Positions 1-7,751 of a stretch of DNA of 31,173 nucleotides are shown here, piece after piece. Position 1 is the stretch's first letter. The number at the start of each line of letters is the position of its first letter. Source of the DNA: Dehalococcoidia bacterium UBA2160 (GTDB taxonomy: Bacteria > Chloroflexota > Dehalococcoidia > Lucifugimonadales > UBA1123); assembly GCA_002328865.1 (NCBI GenBank), contig DCWO01000038.1, positions 1 through 31,173 on the forward strand, in the 5' to 3' direction. Both the position numbers and the translations under genes were made by a program. A model generated the notes under the pieces. The model saw only the letters and a program-made list of their open reading frames with translations. It was not told the DNA's origin and did no database searches.

Positions 1-102
1 GGATGGCCAGTAGGCATAACCGTGGGCTCGCTGCTTATGTTGACCGTTGTCGCCTGGCTGGGGGTGCTGAAGCCCGCGATTCGGCAGATGCAAATCGAGT
101 AG
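1..102 (+). CDS. C-terminal tail of a membrane protein (partial)
   Basis: An open frame enters from the left edge in frame 1 and stops at TAG (100-102). The 33 visible residues include a hydrophobic stretch rich in Gly, Leu and Val (about residues 4-23) followed by a short basic tail (VLKPAIRQMQIE). This is what the last transmembrane helix and cytoplasmic end of a polytopic transporter, such as an MFS carrier, look like, but the fragment is too short to name a family. The rest of the gene lies outside the window. Confidence 0.5.
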   Translation, partial: GWPVGITVGSLLMLTVVAWLGVLKPAIRQMQIE

Positions 103-260
103 GCGTCAGGCCACGGAATCGACATAAACGATCGCCTGCCGACCGATCAGTGGTCGTGTGTCGCCAGATCGATCTGCAGCGCAACGCTGACGATTCGAGC
201 GAGGCCTCGTAGTCCAATTCCCCGTCCCGTCAGCGATAGCGGTCCGACAGGCCGACCCCC

Positions 261-899
261 CTACTCCCGCCCCGCATCGATGCGCAGCTCGCGCACCCGG
301 AACGCGTCACCGACCTGTATCGGGATGGCCCAGCGGGGGTCGTTGGCGATGGTCCATTGGGCTCCGTCTTTGGCGAAGGTGAGGCCGGGGGCGTTTTCGG
401 CGCAGTCCGTGAGATAGCAGACTTTTGACGCGGTGGCGGTCGGTGTCAGGTTGTGGTTATTCTTGAGCTCGGTTATATCCATCGGTCTCAGGAACGGGTG
501 CGGAACGAGGGTAGTGTCTTCGGCGTCTTTCACGGTGGTTTCGTCGTGGATTGAGTTGTATTCCTCGATCTCGCTGCCGGTGACCCGCCGGTACGAGTCG
601 ACTTTGCTGACGGCGCCTGAGCCGAGCATCTGAGTCGGGGCGGCTTCGACGATCGTGTCGGTCCATTCGGTGGCCGATCGGTAGTCGAGGCGATGGACTT
701 CCGTGGCGGTCGCGGCGATTGGGGACGGGTCGCCCAGCTCGTAGATCATCGTCAGGGACGGCCAGGCGGCCCCGGGCGTCGCGTCGTTGGCCGAGTAGAA
801 GAAGATAGCCATGGCGACGACGTACAGCAGCACAGCGCCGATGAGCATCGGGAGTCTACGTTTTCGTTTCACGGTTGTTGACATCTTCTGTCGCGCCAA
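261..899 (-). CDS. Hypothetical membrane-anchored protein
   Basis: I do not recognise the family. The 212-residue product has a short basic N-terminus (KRKRR at about 12-16), then one hydrophobic segment (about 17-35, LIGAVLLYVVAMAIFFYS), then a polar domain of about 175 residues. This fits a protein with one N-terminal anchor and an external soluble domain. The outer part holds two cysteines close together (VCYLTDC, about 160-166) that could form a disulfide. The widest start is TTG at 899; an in-frame ATG at 884 removes only five residues and is equally plausible, and neither has a clear ribosome binding site. It is divergent from the MFS gene. No function can be given. Confidence 0.6.
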   Translation of the reverse strand: MARQKMSTTVKRKRRLPMLIGAVLLYVVAMAIFFYSANDATPGAAWPSLTMIYELGDPSPIAATATEVHRLDYRSATEWTDTIVEAAPTQMLGSGAVSKVDSYRRVTGSEIEEYNSIHDETTVKDAEDTTLVPHPFLRPMDITELKNNHNLTPTATASKVCYLTDCAENAPGLTFAKDGAQWTIANDPRWAIPIQVGDAFRVRELRIDAGRE

Positions 900-1088
900 A
901 GATCGGGTGGGTTCGCGTTGCTCCGCTCCCTCGCATCGGTCGTCGGGACGGAGACGTGATCATTGTAGCGCGGCGTCCGACTCGATTCTCGGCTTGAGCT
1001 ACACCTAGCAGGTCGATCCCCGGTCGCGGCTGACGTCGTGGGCGCCTGCGCTCGAGCGATCTCACGCCCATGGCGCAACGCATCGACG

Positions 1089-1117
1089 TTTACATCGGCA
1101 TGGACGCGGAGTAAGAT
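1089..1117 (+). promoter_or_regulatory. Candidate sigma-70 type promoter of the MFS gene
   Basis: A -35 hexamer TTTACA (1089-1094, 5/6 to consensus) and a -10 hexamer TAAGAT (1112-1117, 4/6) are separated by exactly 17 bases. Transcription would start near 1124, giving a leader of about 50 bases before the TTG start at 1175. It lies in the 275-base gap between the divergent hypothetical gene and the MFS gene. I saw nothing else definable in that gap. Confidence 0.45.
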
Positions 1118-1174
1118 GGTGCGGAAATTCACAATTCCCGTTGCATTGACGCCGTCGATCGCCTGGGAGGGGTC

Positions 1175-2482
1175 TTGGCAAAAGAACCTACACCGGCGCA
1201 AGAATCACCTTCGGACGGCTCTCATCGAAATATCTTCTACGGCTGGTGGATCGTATTCGCGGGGTCCATGAGCCAGGCCTACACGTCGGGCGCATTCTGG
1301 CAGGGGTTCGGCGCTTTCTTCGATCCCATCGTCGAGCATTTCGGATGGGGCAAGGCGATCACCGGAGCGGCCGTGTCCCTCCAGCGAACCGAATCGGGGT
1401 TGATCTCGCCCTTCGTCGGCTGGTTCATCGAGCGGTTCGGCCCGCGCAACGTGATGCTGTTCGGAGTGATCGCCACCGGCCTGGGTTTCATCCTACTCAG
1501 CCGCATCAACAATCTCTGGCAGTTCTACGCCGCCTTCGCCATTATTACGGTCGGGCTGTCGTTCGGCTCGTTCCTTACGGTCACGACGACGGTCGCCAAC
1601 TGGTTCGTGAACAGACGAGCTCGCGCCTTGGCCATCATGTCGGCGGGCTCGGGCATCGGTGGGTTGTTGGTCCCTTTGATCGTATGGTTCATCGCGACGA
1701 CCGACTGGCGAACCGGCCTCGTCGCCATCGGCGTCGGCTTCATGGCGGTTGGGTTGCCGGTTGCGTTCGTGATGCGAAGCCGCCCCGAAGACTATGGCCT
1801 CCTGCCGGACGGCGCACGCCCCAATGACGACGGATCGGGCGCGGGCGGAACCTCAGGGTTCGGTGCTGAACCTGAGGCGGCATTCACGACAAGACAGGCG
1901 ATGGCGACCCTCACGTTCTGGCAGATGGCGCTGGCAATGGGCGGCGGCCAGCTCATAATATCGGCCTCCGTCTACCAGATATCGGCGATGTCCAGCTTCG
2001 GCGTGAGCCGCACCGTCGGCGGGATGGTGATCATGGCCGTCTCGATCATCGGATTGATGGGGAGGCTGACCAGCGGGTTCTTCGGCGACCAATTGGATAA
2101 GCGCTACGTACTCGCCGTGTCGTTCGCCATGCAGTTCGTCGGCACGCTGCTGTTCGCGTTCATCGGCGGCACATGGCATCTGATCGGGTTCATCGTCTTC
2201 TGGGGAATCGGGTTCGGCGTGTCGATTCCCATCCGATTCGCTATGCTGGCCGACCTGTTCGGGCGCCGTCACTTCGGCTCGATCATGGGGATCATGATGA
2301 CGTTCAGCACCGTGTTCGGCGTAGTCGGCCCAATCATGGTCGGTTGGATGGCCGACTACAGGGGAAGCTACCGAGAGCCTTACGTGATCCTTGCGGTCGC
2401 CGTTCTCGTTTGCATCCCGCTAATCCTCACGGTCAAGCAACCGCAGACGGCGACACCGGCGGAGGAACCGGTTAGGACCTGA
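1175..2482 (+). CDS. MFS transporter, monocarboxylate/oxalate-formate antiporter-like
   Basis: This is a 435-residue major facilitator permease, the usual length, with about twelve hydrophobic helices in two halves split by a polar loop around residues 210-235 (rich in Gly, Asp and Glu). The YGWWIV motif at 22-27, before helix 1, is typical of the OFA/monocarboxylate branch. A loop 2-3 signature (GWFIERFGPRNVM) follows helix 2. These carriers move small organic anions across the inner membrane; the substrate cannot be read from sequence. Start TTG 1175 is chosen because GGGAGGGG (1165-1172) sits just upstream and the sequence begins with a short polar tail. Its 3' end overlaps the convergent iron-transport ATPase gene by 11 bases. 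Confidence 0.85.
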   Translation: MAKEPTPAQESPSDGSHRNIFYGWWIVFAGSMSQAYTSGAFWQGFGAFFDPIVEHFGWGKAITGAAVSLQRTESGLISPFVGWFIERFGPRNVMLFGVIATGLGFILLSRINNLWQFYAAFAIITVGLSFGSFLTVTTTVANWFVNRRARALAIMSAGSGIGGLLVPLIVWFIATTDWRTGLVAIGVGFMAVGLPVAFVMRSRPEDYGLLPDGARPNDDGSGAGGTSGFGAEPEAAFTTRQAMATLTFWQMALAMGGGQLIISASVYQISAMSSFGVSRTVGGMVIMAVSIIGLMGRLTSGFFGDQLDKRYVLAVSFAMQFVGTLLFAFIGGTWHLIGFIVFWGIGFGVSIPIRFAMLADLFGRRHFGSIMGIMMTFSTVFGVVGPIMVGWMADYRGSYREPYVILAVAVLVCIPLILTVKQPQTATPAEEPVRT

Positions 2483-3524
2483 ATGCGGCGAACGGGGTGG
2501 GGCGTCGGAGCACGAGATCGACGCGTATCCCCGCGGACAGGTCGAAGAACGACTCTTTGCGACAGCGCAGCGTCCGCCCCGACGGCATGGCGGCCACCAG
2601 CATCGTCTCGTCTCCCCTGAACTCGCGCGACTGCAACAGCGCCGCCCCCGATTCGTTGACCTCGATTCCAAAGTCGTCCGGCCGAACCAGGAGATCGACT
2701 TCGGCGCCGGACTCGAGCTCTTCCGCGGGACTCAGGATCGGGAACACGCCGGCTTCCGTGATCGCGGTCCCGTCCGCCTGCACCTCGCCCGGCAGGAAGT
2801 CGCACGCTCCGGTCAGGCGAGCGACGTGCCTGCTGACCGGAAGATGGTAGACCGCTTCCGGCGTGTCCACCTGCGCCATCTCGCCGTCGCTCATGATCCC
2901 TACCCTATCCGCGATCGCAAACGCCTGGTCGCGGTCGTGGGTGACGAACACTGCCGCCATCTGGCCGTCTCGCAGGATCGCCTCGACTTGGCGGCGCATC
3001 TCGGATCGCATGCCCGCGTCGACGTTGCTGAACGGCTCGTCCATGAGCACCGTGACCGGCCTCGGCGCCAGCGTTCGAGCCAACGCGACACGTTGTTGCT
3101 GCCCGCCTGACAGTTCGTGGGGATACCGCGCCCCCAACTCAGGCAACTGCACCAGTTCCATGACCTCGGTTACTCGTTCGCCGATCTCGGCGTCGTCGAG
3201 TTCGTGAAGGCCGAATGCGATGTTTTGCTCGACCGTCATGTGCGGGAAGAGCGCATACTCCTGGACTACCATCCCCACGGCTCGCTTGTCGGGCGGCGTC
3301 TGTCTTTCCGGGGTCGATGCGACTTCGCCCTGGATGATGACTTCGCCCGCGGTCGGCGCCTCGAGCCCAGCGATTAGGCGAAGCACCGTCGTCTTGCCTG
3401 ACCCGCTGGACCCGAGTATGGACACGATCTCACCTGGGAAGACCTCGAAGCTGACGTTGCGAACGGCGAGGAAGTCCCCGAATGACTTGGCTAGGCCGAC
3501 GCACTTGAGCAGCGGGGCAGTCAC
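2472..3524 (-). CDS. fbpC: Iron(III) ABC transporter ATP-binding protein (FbpC/PotA type)
   Basis: This is the ATPase of an importer, 350 residues. Visible motifs are Walker A GSSGSGKT (38-45), Q-loop glutamine about 88, signature LSGGQ (138-142), Walker B VLMDE (159-163) and the switch histidine 196 (FVTHD). After the ATPase core a C-terminal region of about 110 residues matches the size of the TOBE domain found in FbpC, PotA and MalK. It energises the permease encoded just upstream: the GTG start (3524-3522) overlaps the permease TGA by four bases (GTGA), so translation is probably coupled. Last gene of a three-gene operon. Ferric iron is inferred from the partners, since PotA-type ATPases look alike. 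Confidence 0.88.
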   Translation of the reverse strand: MTAPLLKCVGLAKSFGDFLAVRNVSFEVFPGEIVSILGSSGSGKTTVLRLIAGLEAPTAGEVIIQGEVASTPERQTPPDKRAVGMVVQEYALFPHMTVEQNIAFGLHELDDAEIGERVTEVMELVQLPELGARYPHELSGGQQQRVALARTLAPRPVTVLMDEPFSNVDAGMRSEMRRQVEAILRDGQMAAVFVTHDRDQAFAIADRVGIMSDGEMAQVDTPEAVYHLPVSRHVARLTGACDFLPGEVQADGTAITEAGVFPILSPAEELESGAEVDLLVRPDDFGIEVNESGAALLQSREFRGDETMLVAAMPSGRTLRCRKESFFDLSAGIRVDLVLRRPTPFAAFRS

Positions 3525-5158
3525 CCTCTGCTCCGGTCCCGCATCATCAGCACCGCCATGGGCGCCGAAGACATCAGTATGAGCATCAGCGCCGGAGCGG
3601 CCGCCTGAGCGAAGAACGCCTCAGATGACGCCGACCACACTGCAGAGGCCAGGGTTTTGAAGCCCAACGGCCCAAGGATCAGCGTCGCAGGCAGCTCTTT
3701 CATCGTCACGAGGAAGACCAACGCGCCGCCCATGAGCAGACCGGGCCGGACCATCGGCGTCGTTACGCTCCACATCACCCGCATCCGGCCGCGTCCGAGA
3801 CATCGTGCAGCCTCCTCCATCCTGGGGCTGACTTGCATCAACGACGATCTGACAGCGCCCAACGCCGCGGGTATGAACAGGACTACGTATGCGAAGATCA
3901 GCAGCCACAGCGTCTGGTACACGGGCTGTGCGACGCGCGACCCGAAGAACACCAGCGCCAAAGCAACCACGATTCCCGGCAGCGCGTATCCAACGTAACT
4001 GAGCCGTTCGACTCCACGGGCCAGCAGACTCGGATAACGCACCGCCAACGCCGCGACCGGCACTGCAAGCACCGTAGCTGCCAACGCCGCAAGTCCGGAC
4101 ACGTACAACGAGTTCCTGGCCTCGGTCCACAGGAGCAGCAGCGGCTCCCCGGACGAGACCCCTTTGACCAGCCAGTAGGTCAGCACCGCGATCGGCAGTC
4201 CCAGAGCCGTGATCGACACCAATGCGCACAACCCCACCGCAGGCCACTTCCACGCCTTGAGTGTGATCGTCTTCAGAGCCCGCGCGGAGCCGGTTCCCGC
4301 ACGATAGTACCGGCCTTTCGACCCGGAAACGCTGTCAGCGAACAGAATCATCACCGCGAGCAGCACCAGCACCAGCGACAGCACGGCTGCGATGCTCCGA
4401 TCGAACGCCGACTGGTACTGCTGGTAGATCGCCCACGTGAACGTCTCGTAACGCATCAGAGACACCGCTCCGAAATCGCTCAGCGTGTACAGCGACACCA
4501 GCAACGATCCGGACGCGATGGCGGGGCGAAGCTGCGGGAGCGTCATGCGAAACATGGTGCTCCACAGGCCGTGACCCAGCATACGCGCCGACTCGTCGAG
4601 CGACGGGTCCAGGTTTCGGAGCGCGGCCCGGACGGTCAGGAGCACATACGGGTAGCTGAGCAACGTAAGCGTGATGGCCGCGCCCGGCAGACCGTAGATT
4701 TCCGGCAGCCTGTCGACGCCGATAGGCTCCAGCATCTGTTGAGCCAAGCCTTTAGGTCCGAGTGCGGACGCCGCCAGAAACGCGCCGACATAGGATGGCA
4801 CAACCAACGGCAGCGCCGTCAACACGGACCACAGTCGGCGATACGGCAGGTCGGTGCGTACGGTTAACCAAGCCAACGGTACGGCCAGCGTGACGCTCGC
4901 GCCGGTCACGATCACGACCAGCAGCGCCGAACGCCAGAGGATCTGCGCGGTGCGTAGACGGAACAACAGCGACCAGGCGTCCTCGGACGCACCTGCGCTG
5001 CGAATGATCAGGTACGCGAGCGGCAGCGCCATCGCGAACCCAACCAGTATGGCGGGACCGAGAATCGACAGAGGCGGCAGCGCCCCCCCTGACTTGACGA
5101 TGTTGGGCAACGGCAGCGCCCGGCCAACCCAGGGCGCATACGGACGAACTAGCTGCAC
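3521..5158 (-). CDS. fbpB: Iron(III) ABC transporter permease, fused FbpB type
   Basis: A 545-residue inner-membrane permease built from two homologous halves, each a BPD transport-type domain of about six helices. Each half carries an EAA loop that docks with the ATPase: ESARMLGHGLW... in the first half and EAARCLGRGRM... in the second. This fused architecture and length are typical of FbpB/SfuB/HitB ferric-iron permeases. The GTG start at 5158 is preceded by GAGGCG at a reasonable distance and lies 10 bases after the stop of the binding-protein gene. The stop overlaps the ATPase start by four bases. Thiamine or phosphonate permeases share this fold, but the FbpA-like partner favours iron. 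Confidence 0.87.
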   Translation of the reverse strand: MQLVRPYAPWVGRALPLPNIVKSGGALPPLSILGPAILVGFAMALPLAYLIIRSAGASEDAWSLLFRLRTAQILWRSALLVVIVTGASVTLAVPLAWLTVRTDLPYRRLWSVLTALPLVVPSYVGAFLAASALGPKGLAQQMLEPIGVDRLPEIYGLPGAAITLTLLSYPYVLLTVRAALRNLDPSLDESARMLGHGLWSTMFRMTLPQLRPAIASGSLLVSLYTLSDFGAVSLMRYETFTWAIYQQYQSAFDRSIAAVLSLVLVLLAVMILFADSVSGSKGRYYRAGTGSARALKTITLKAWKWPAVGLCALVSITALGLPIAVLTYWLVKGVSSGEPLLLLWTEARNSLYVSGLAALAATVLAVPVAALAVRYPSLLARGVERLSYVGYALPGIVVALALVFFGSRVAQPVYQTLWLLIFAYVVLFIPAALGAVRSSLMQVSPRMEEAARCLGRGRMRVMWSVTTPMVRPGLLMGGALVFLVTMKELPATLILGPLGFKTLASAVWSASSEAFFAQAAAPALMLILMSSAPMAVLMMRDRSRG

Positions 5159-5168
5159 GCCGGACGCC

Positions 5169-6176
5169 TCACGGAATGATGCCCAGGTCTCTCAAGAGCG
5201 CTTGAGTGCCTTGGACGTCGGCCAGGTCGGCCACGTCGACGTCAGGGCCGTTGAGCTCGTCGATAGGCGGAATCAGCCGGTGCGTCGTGACTCCGTCGAC
5301 CAGCGGGTATTCGAAGGTTTGGCCGGCGAAGTACTGCTGAGCGACTTTGGAAAGCAGAAACCGCAGGAATTTCTCCGCGTTCTCTTGATTGTCCGCGCCC
5401 TCAATGATCCCCGCTCCGGCCACCATGACGAGGCTGCCGGGCCCGCCGTCTTTCAGGAACAGGTTCCGCGCGGCATAGTCTTCCCCTTCTTCTTGCAGGA
5501 ATCGATGCAGGTAGTAGTGGTTGACCAGCCCTACGTCCACCTCGCCCGCGGCTGCTGCGGCGACGATCGGGGTGTTCTTCGGGTAGATCTTGGGCTCGTT
5601 GGCCTGGATGTCGGTCAAATACTGTCGTGTGGCGTCTTCGCCCCACGAGGCGCGCATCGCGCTCACCATCGTCTGAAACGAGGCGTTCCCAGGCGCCCAT
5701 CCGATGCGACCCTTCCATTTGGCGTCGGTCAGGTCTTGCAGGCTCCGAGGCAGGTCGGCCTGGGCCACGTTTTCGCTGTTGTAGACGACGACTCGCGCCC
5801 TGCCCGAGATGCCAACCCAGTTGCGATTCGGCGACTGCGCCCAGACCGGCACGATGGCCATCAGGTCTTCAGGAAGCGCAGTGAGCATGTCTGAAACGGA
5901 TCCGAGGCCGCCGGGATCTTGAGCGAAAAAAACGTCCGCTGGTGAATTATCGCCTTCTTCTTGAAGCGTCGCCGCGAGCTCGGAGGTGCCGCCGTACTTG
6001 ACGCTGACGTCCACTCCGGACGCCTCGGCGAACTGTTCGATAATCGGACCCACAAGCGACTCGGACCGTCCCGAGTACACGACCAGCGAGCCCGACGACG
6101 AATCGGCTGAATCTCCGCACGCCGCCAGGGCAATCGAAAACACCACCGCCGCTATCAGCAAGAGCACCGCACGCAT
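5169..6176 (-). CDS. fbpA: Iron(III) ABC transporter substrate-binding lipoprotein
   Basis: A class-II periplasmic binding protein of about 335 residues that captures ferric iron and delivers it to FbpB. Start ATG 6176 is preferred over the ATG at 6293 because it puts a classic lipoprotein signal at the very N-terminus (MRAVLLLIAAVVF..., lipobox ALAAC); the longer form would add 39 polar residues first. After the anchor come LVVYSGRSESLVGPI, FFAQDPGGLGS and NHYYLHRFL, which match FbpA/FutA/IdiA-type proteins; the paired tyrosines of NHYYL correspond to the iron-phenolate ligands of that family. First gene of the operon, 10 bases before the permease. Upstream half-sites suggest metal-responsive control. 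Confidence 0.87.
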   Translation of the reverse strand: MRAVLLLIAAVVFSIALAACGDSADSSSGSLVVYSGRSESLVGPIIEQFAEASGVDVSVKYGGTSELAATLQEEGDNSPADVFFAQDPGGLGSVSDMLTALPEDLMAIVPVWAQSPNRNWVGISGRARVVVYNSENVAQADLPRSLQDLTDAKWKGRIGWAPGNASFQTMVSAMRASWGEDATRQYLTDIQANEPKIYPKNTPIVAAAAAGEVDVGLVNHYYLHRFLQEEGEDYAARNLFLKDGGPGSLVMVAGAGIIEGADNQENAEKFLRFLLSKVAQQYFAGQTFEYPLVDGVTTHRLIPPIDELNGPDVDVADLADVQGTQALLRDLGIIP

Positions 6177-6292
6177 TGCTGACAGCCGGGACAGATGGGA
6201 AGCGGTTGAGCGCGGCTTCTGACTTGGAGCGCCGTCTGGAAATTGCGGTTCTGCAGACAAGTTAGGATGCCCTCGTTTCACTCTAATTCGCA

Positions 6293-6324
6293 TATGCTAA
6301 GTTGCGGGCTTAGTATGTGCTAAG
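6293..6324. promoter_or_regulatory. Cluster of CTAAG/CTTAG half-sites, candidate iron-regulator operator
   Basis: Three half-sites alternate in orientation: CTAAG (6297-6301), CTTAG (6309-6313) and CTAAG (6320-6324). The last two form the inverted repeat CTTAG-6-CTAAG, and TATGCTAAG/TGTGCTAAG recur 23 bases apart (6293-6301, 6316-6324). On the minus strand TTAGCA and TAGCAT, 18 bases apart, could be -35 and -10 boxes, so a bound protein would block transcription of the iron operon. TTAG-type half-sites are known for DtxR/IdeR proteins; that link is inference. Confidence 0.4.
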
Positions 6325-6630
6325 TACGCGTTCGAGGTCAAGCGCCGGACCGGACCGCCAACGGCACGACACGTCTTGTGAACGAAATTGAGGGAGATGT
6401 CGTGACTGTAGATCCGCTCATCAAAGTTAGAATCCGGACCGCGTGAGGGATTCATGAAAATCCGGCGGTCAAAGGCGCAACGAACGTCAGCGTTAACGCC
6501 GTCATGTCGCCACGATGCCCTGTTGGTCGTATTGCGGTTTGCTGCAGGCAATAATACAATCCACCTGCGTTTCCAAGGGTGGGATTTGCTGCCTACCCGC
6601 TTCGACGAGCGCATTTGAAGGAGGTCGCAT
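6325..6630. other. Intergenic region upstream of the Ldh_2 dehydrogenase gene
   Basis: With the fbpA start at 6176, the gene-free stretch runs from 6177 to 6630. It holds the iron-operon leader with its half-site cluster (to 6324), then about 300 bases with no convincing reading frame. The pattern AATCCGG recurs near 6431 and 6459, and CGGACCGGACCGCC lies near 6345. The dehydrogenase promoter candidate sits at 6532-6560 and a strong ribosome binding site AAGGAGGT at 6618-6625. I see no known riboswitch. Confidence 0.5.
6532..6560 (+). promoter_or_regulatory. Candidate promoter of the Ldh_2 dehydrogenase gene
   Basis: A -10 hexamer TACAAT (6555-6560, 5/6) lies 17 bases after TTGCGG (6532-6537, 3/6). 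The predicted start near 6567 leaves a leader of about 64 bases before the TTG start at 6631. The -35 match is weak. Confidence 0.4.
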
Positions 6631-7731
6631 TTGCTGGAGCAATTCAAGGTAAAAGACGTCGACGCCATCTTCGTCCAGGAAGCGCCGTTGCGCGAGACTG
6701 TTACAGCCATCTTCAAGAAGATGGGCGTCAGCGACTCCGACGCCGCCTTAGGCGCCGACGTCCTGGTCACCGCCGACATGCGGGGCGTCGACACCCACGG
6801 CGTGTCCAACATGCTCAGGGGATACGTGGCCGGATACACCAGCGGCTCGCTCAACCCGCGTCCGAACTGGCGGATTATACGTGAGACGCCCGCCACCGCG
6901 AACATTGACTCCGACACCGGACTGGGCATCATGGTCGTTCCCAAGGCGATGGAGATCGCAATCGAAAAGGCCAGGAACGTTGGCGTGGGCATGGTGACCA
7001 TCCGAAATGCGCGTCACTTGGGCATGGCTTCGTACCACGCGATGATGGCCCTCGAACACGACATGATCGGCACGTGCATGACGTCCTGCCCGCCCAGCGT
7101 GCTGCCGACTTGGGGCGCCGAGCCCCGCCTCGGCACAAACCCGATCGCGGTGGCCGCTCCGGCCGACCAAGAGCCGGCATTCGTTTTCGACGCGGCGACC
7201 AGCACGGTTGCCGGCAACAAGCTCGGTCTGGCTCGCAGGCTCGAAAACAATCTGCTTCCCGGTTGGGTCGCCGACGTTGACGGCGTGCCCATCATGGAGG
7301 AAGCGGCGCCCCCCGCCCCGGGATACGAAGGCCCGGCAACGTCATTTCTGCTGCCGCTCGGCAGCACGCGCGAGCTCGGCTCCCACAAAGGTTACGGCAT
7401 GGGAATGATCGTCGATGTCCTGGGTGGGATACTTTCAGGCGGCGGTTACGGCATGAACCCGGGGCGACCGAACTTCGGTCACTACGTCGCTGCATACAGC
7501 ATCGAAGCGTTCATGGACGTGAACGAATTCAAGCGCACCATGGACGACATGCTCAAGAATCTCAGGACCACGCCGCCAGCGAAAGGCCACGACCGCGTCC
7601 TCTACCCGGGCCTGCCCGAAGCAGAGTCCGAGGTGGAACGCGGCCAGAAGGGTGTCCCCTTCCACTCAGAGGTCATCGACTGGTTCAAGGACATCTGCGG
7701 CGAACTGTCGCTGCCGTACGATCTGTCGTAG
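6631..7731 (+). CDS. Ldh_2 family malate/L-lactate-type dehydrogenase
   Basis: A 366-residue NAD(P)-dependent oxidoreductase of the Ldh_2/MDH2 family (malate, sulfolactate, ureidoglycolate and related 2-hydroxyacid dehydrogenases), which has its own fold unrelated to Rossmann-type LDH. Visible family marks are RGVDTHGVSN with the catalytic-type His56, ARHLGMASYHA (about 128-137), GTNPIAVAAP (about 169-178) and SHKGYGM (251-257). The TTG start is fixed by AAGGAGGT (6618-6625) five bases upstream. It converges on an enolase-superfamily gene 16 bases away, so the two may serve one sugar-acid or hydroxyacid pathway, though they are not co-transcribed. The exact substrate is unknown. Confidence 0.85.
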   Translation: MLEQFKVKDVDAIFVQEAPLRETVTAIFKKMGVSDSDAALGADVLVTADMRGVDTHGVSNMLRGYVAGYTSGSLNPRPNWRIIRETPATANIDSDTGLGIMVVPKAMEIAIEKARNVGVGMVTIRNARHLGMASYHAMMALEHDMIGTCMTSCPPSVLPTWGAEPRLGTNPIAVAAPADQEPAFVFDAATSTVAGNKLGLARRLENNLLPGWVADVDGVPIMEEAAPPAPGYEGPATSFLLPLGSTRELGSHKGYGMGMIVDVLGGILSGGGYGMNPGRPNFGHYVAAYSIEAFMDVNEFKRTMDDMLKNLRTTPPAKGHDRVLYPGLPEAESEVERGQKGVPFHSEVIDWFKDICGELSLPYDLS

Positions 7732-7751
7732 GGCAGACGCTTCCGCCCTAC
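7728..7751. terminator. Shared hairpin covering both convergent stop codons
   Basis: GTAGGGC (7728-7734) and GCCCTAC (7745-7751) form a perfect 7-base stem with a 10-base loop. The plus-strand dehydrogenase stop TAG (7729-7731) lies in one arm and the minus-strand dehydratase stop (7748-7750) in the other. The position suggests a bidirectional terminator, but no T-run follows on either side. The arms resemble the GTAGGGGC... palindrome at 11344-11368, so it could also be a member of a repeat family. Confidence 0.4.

Noticed and set aside
1175..2482. MFS carrier as part of the iron operon
   Set aside because: It is on the opposite strand with its own promoter, and overlaps the ATPase gene only at the 3' end.
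3833..4867. 344-codon plus-strand frame
   Set aside because: Lies antisense to fbpB, with Gln/Arg/His-rich low-complexity translation; the permease on the other strand has full family motifs.
6297..7001. 234-codon minus-strand frame upstream of and across the dehydrogenase start
   Set aside because: Mostly antisense to the Ldh_2 gene and its leader; no domain or ribosome site.
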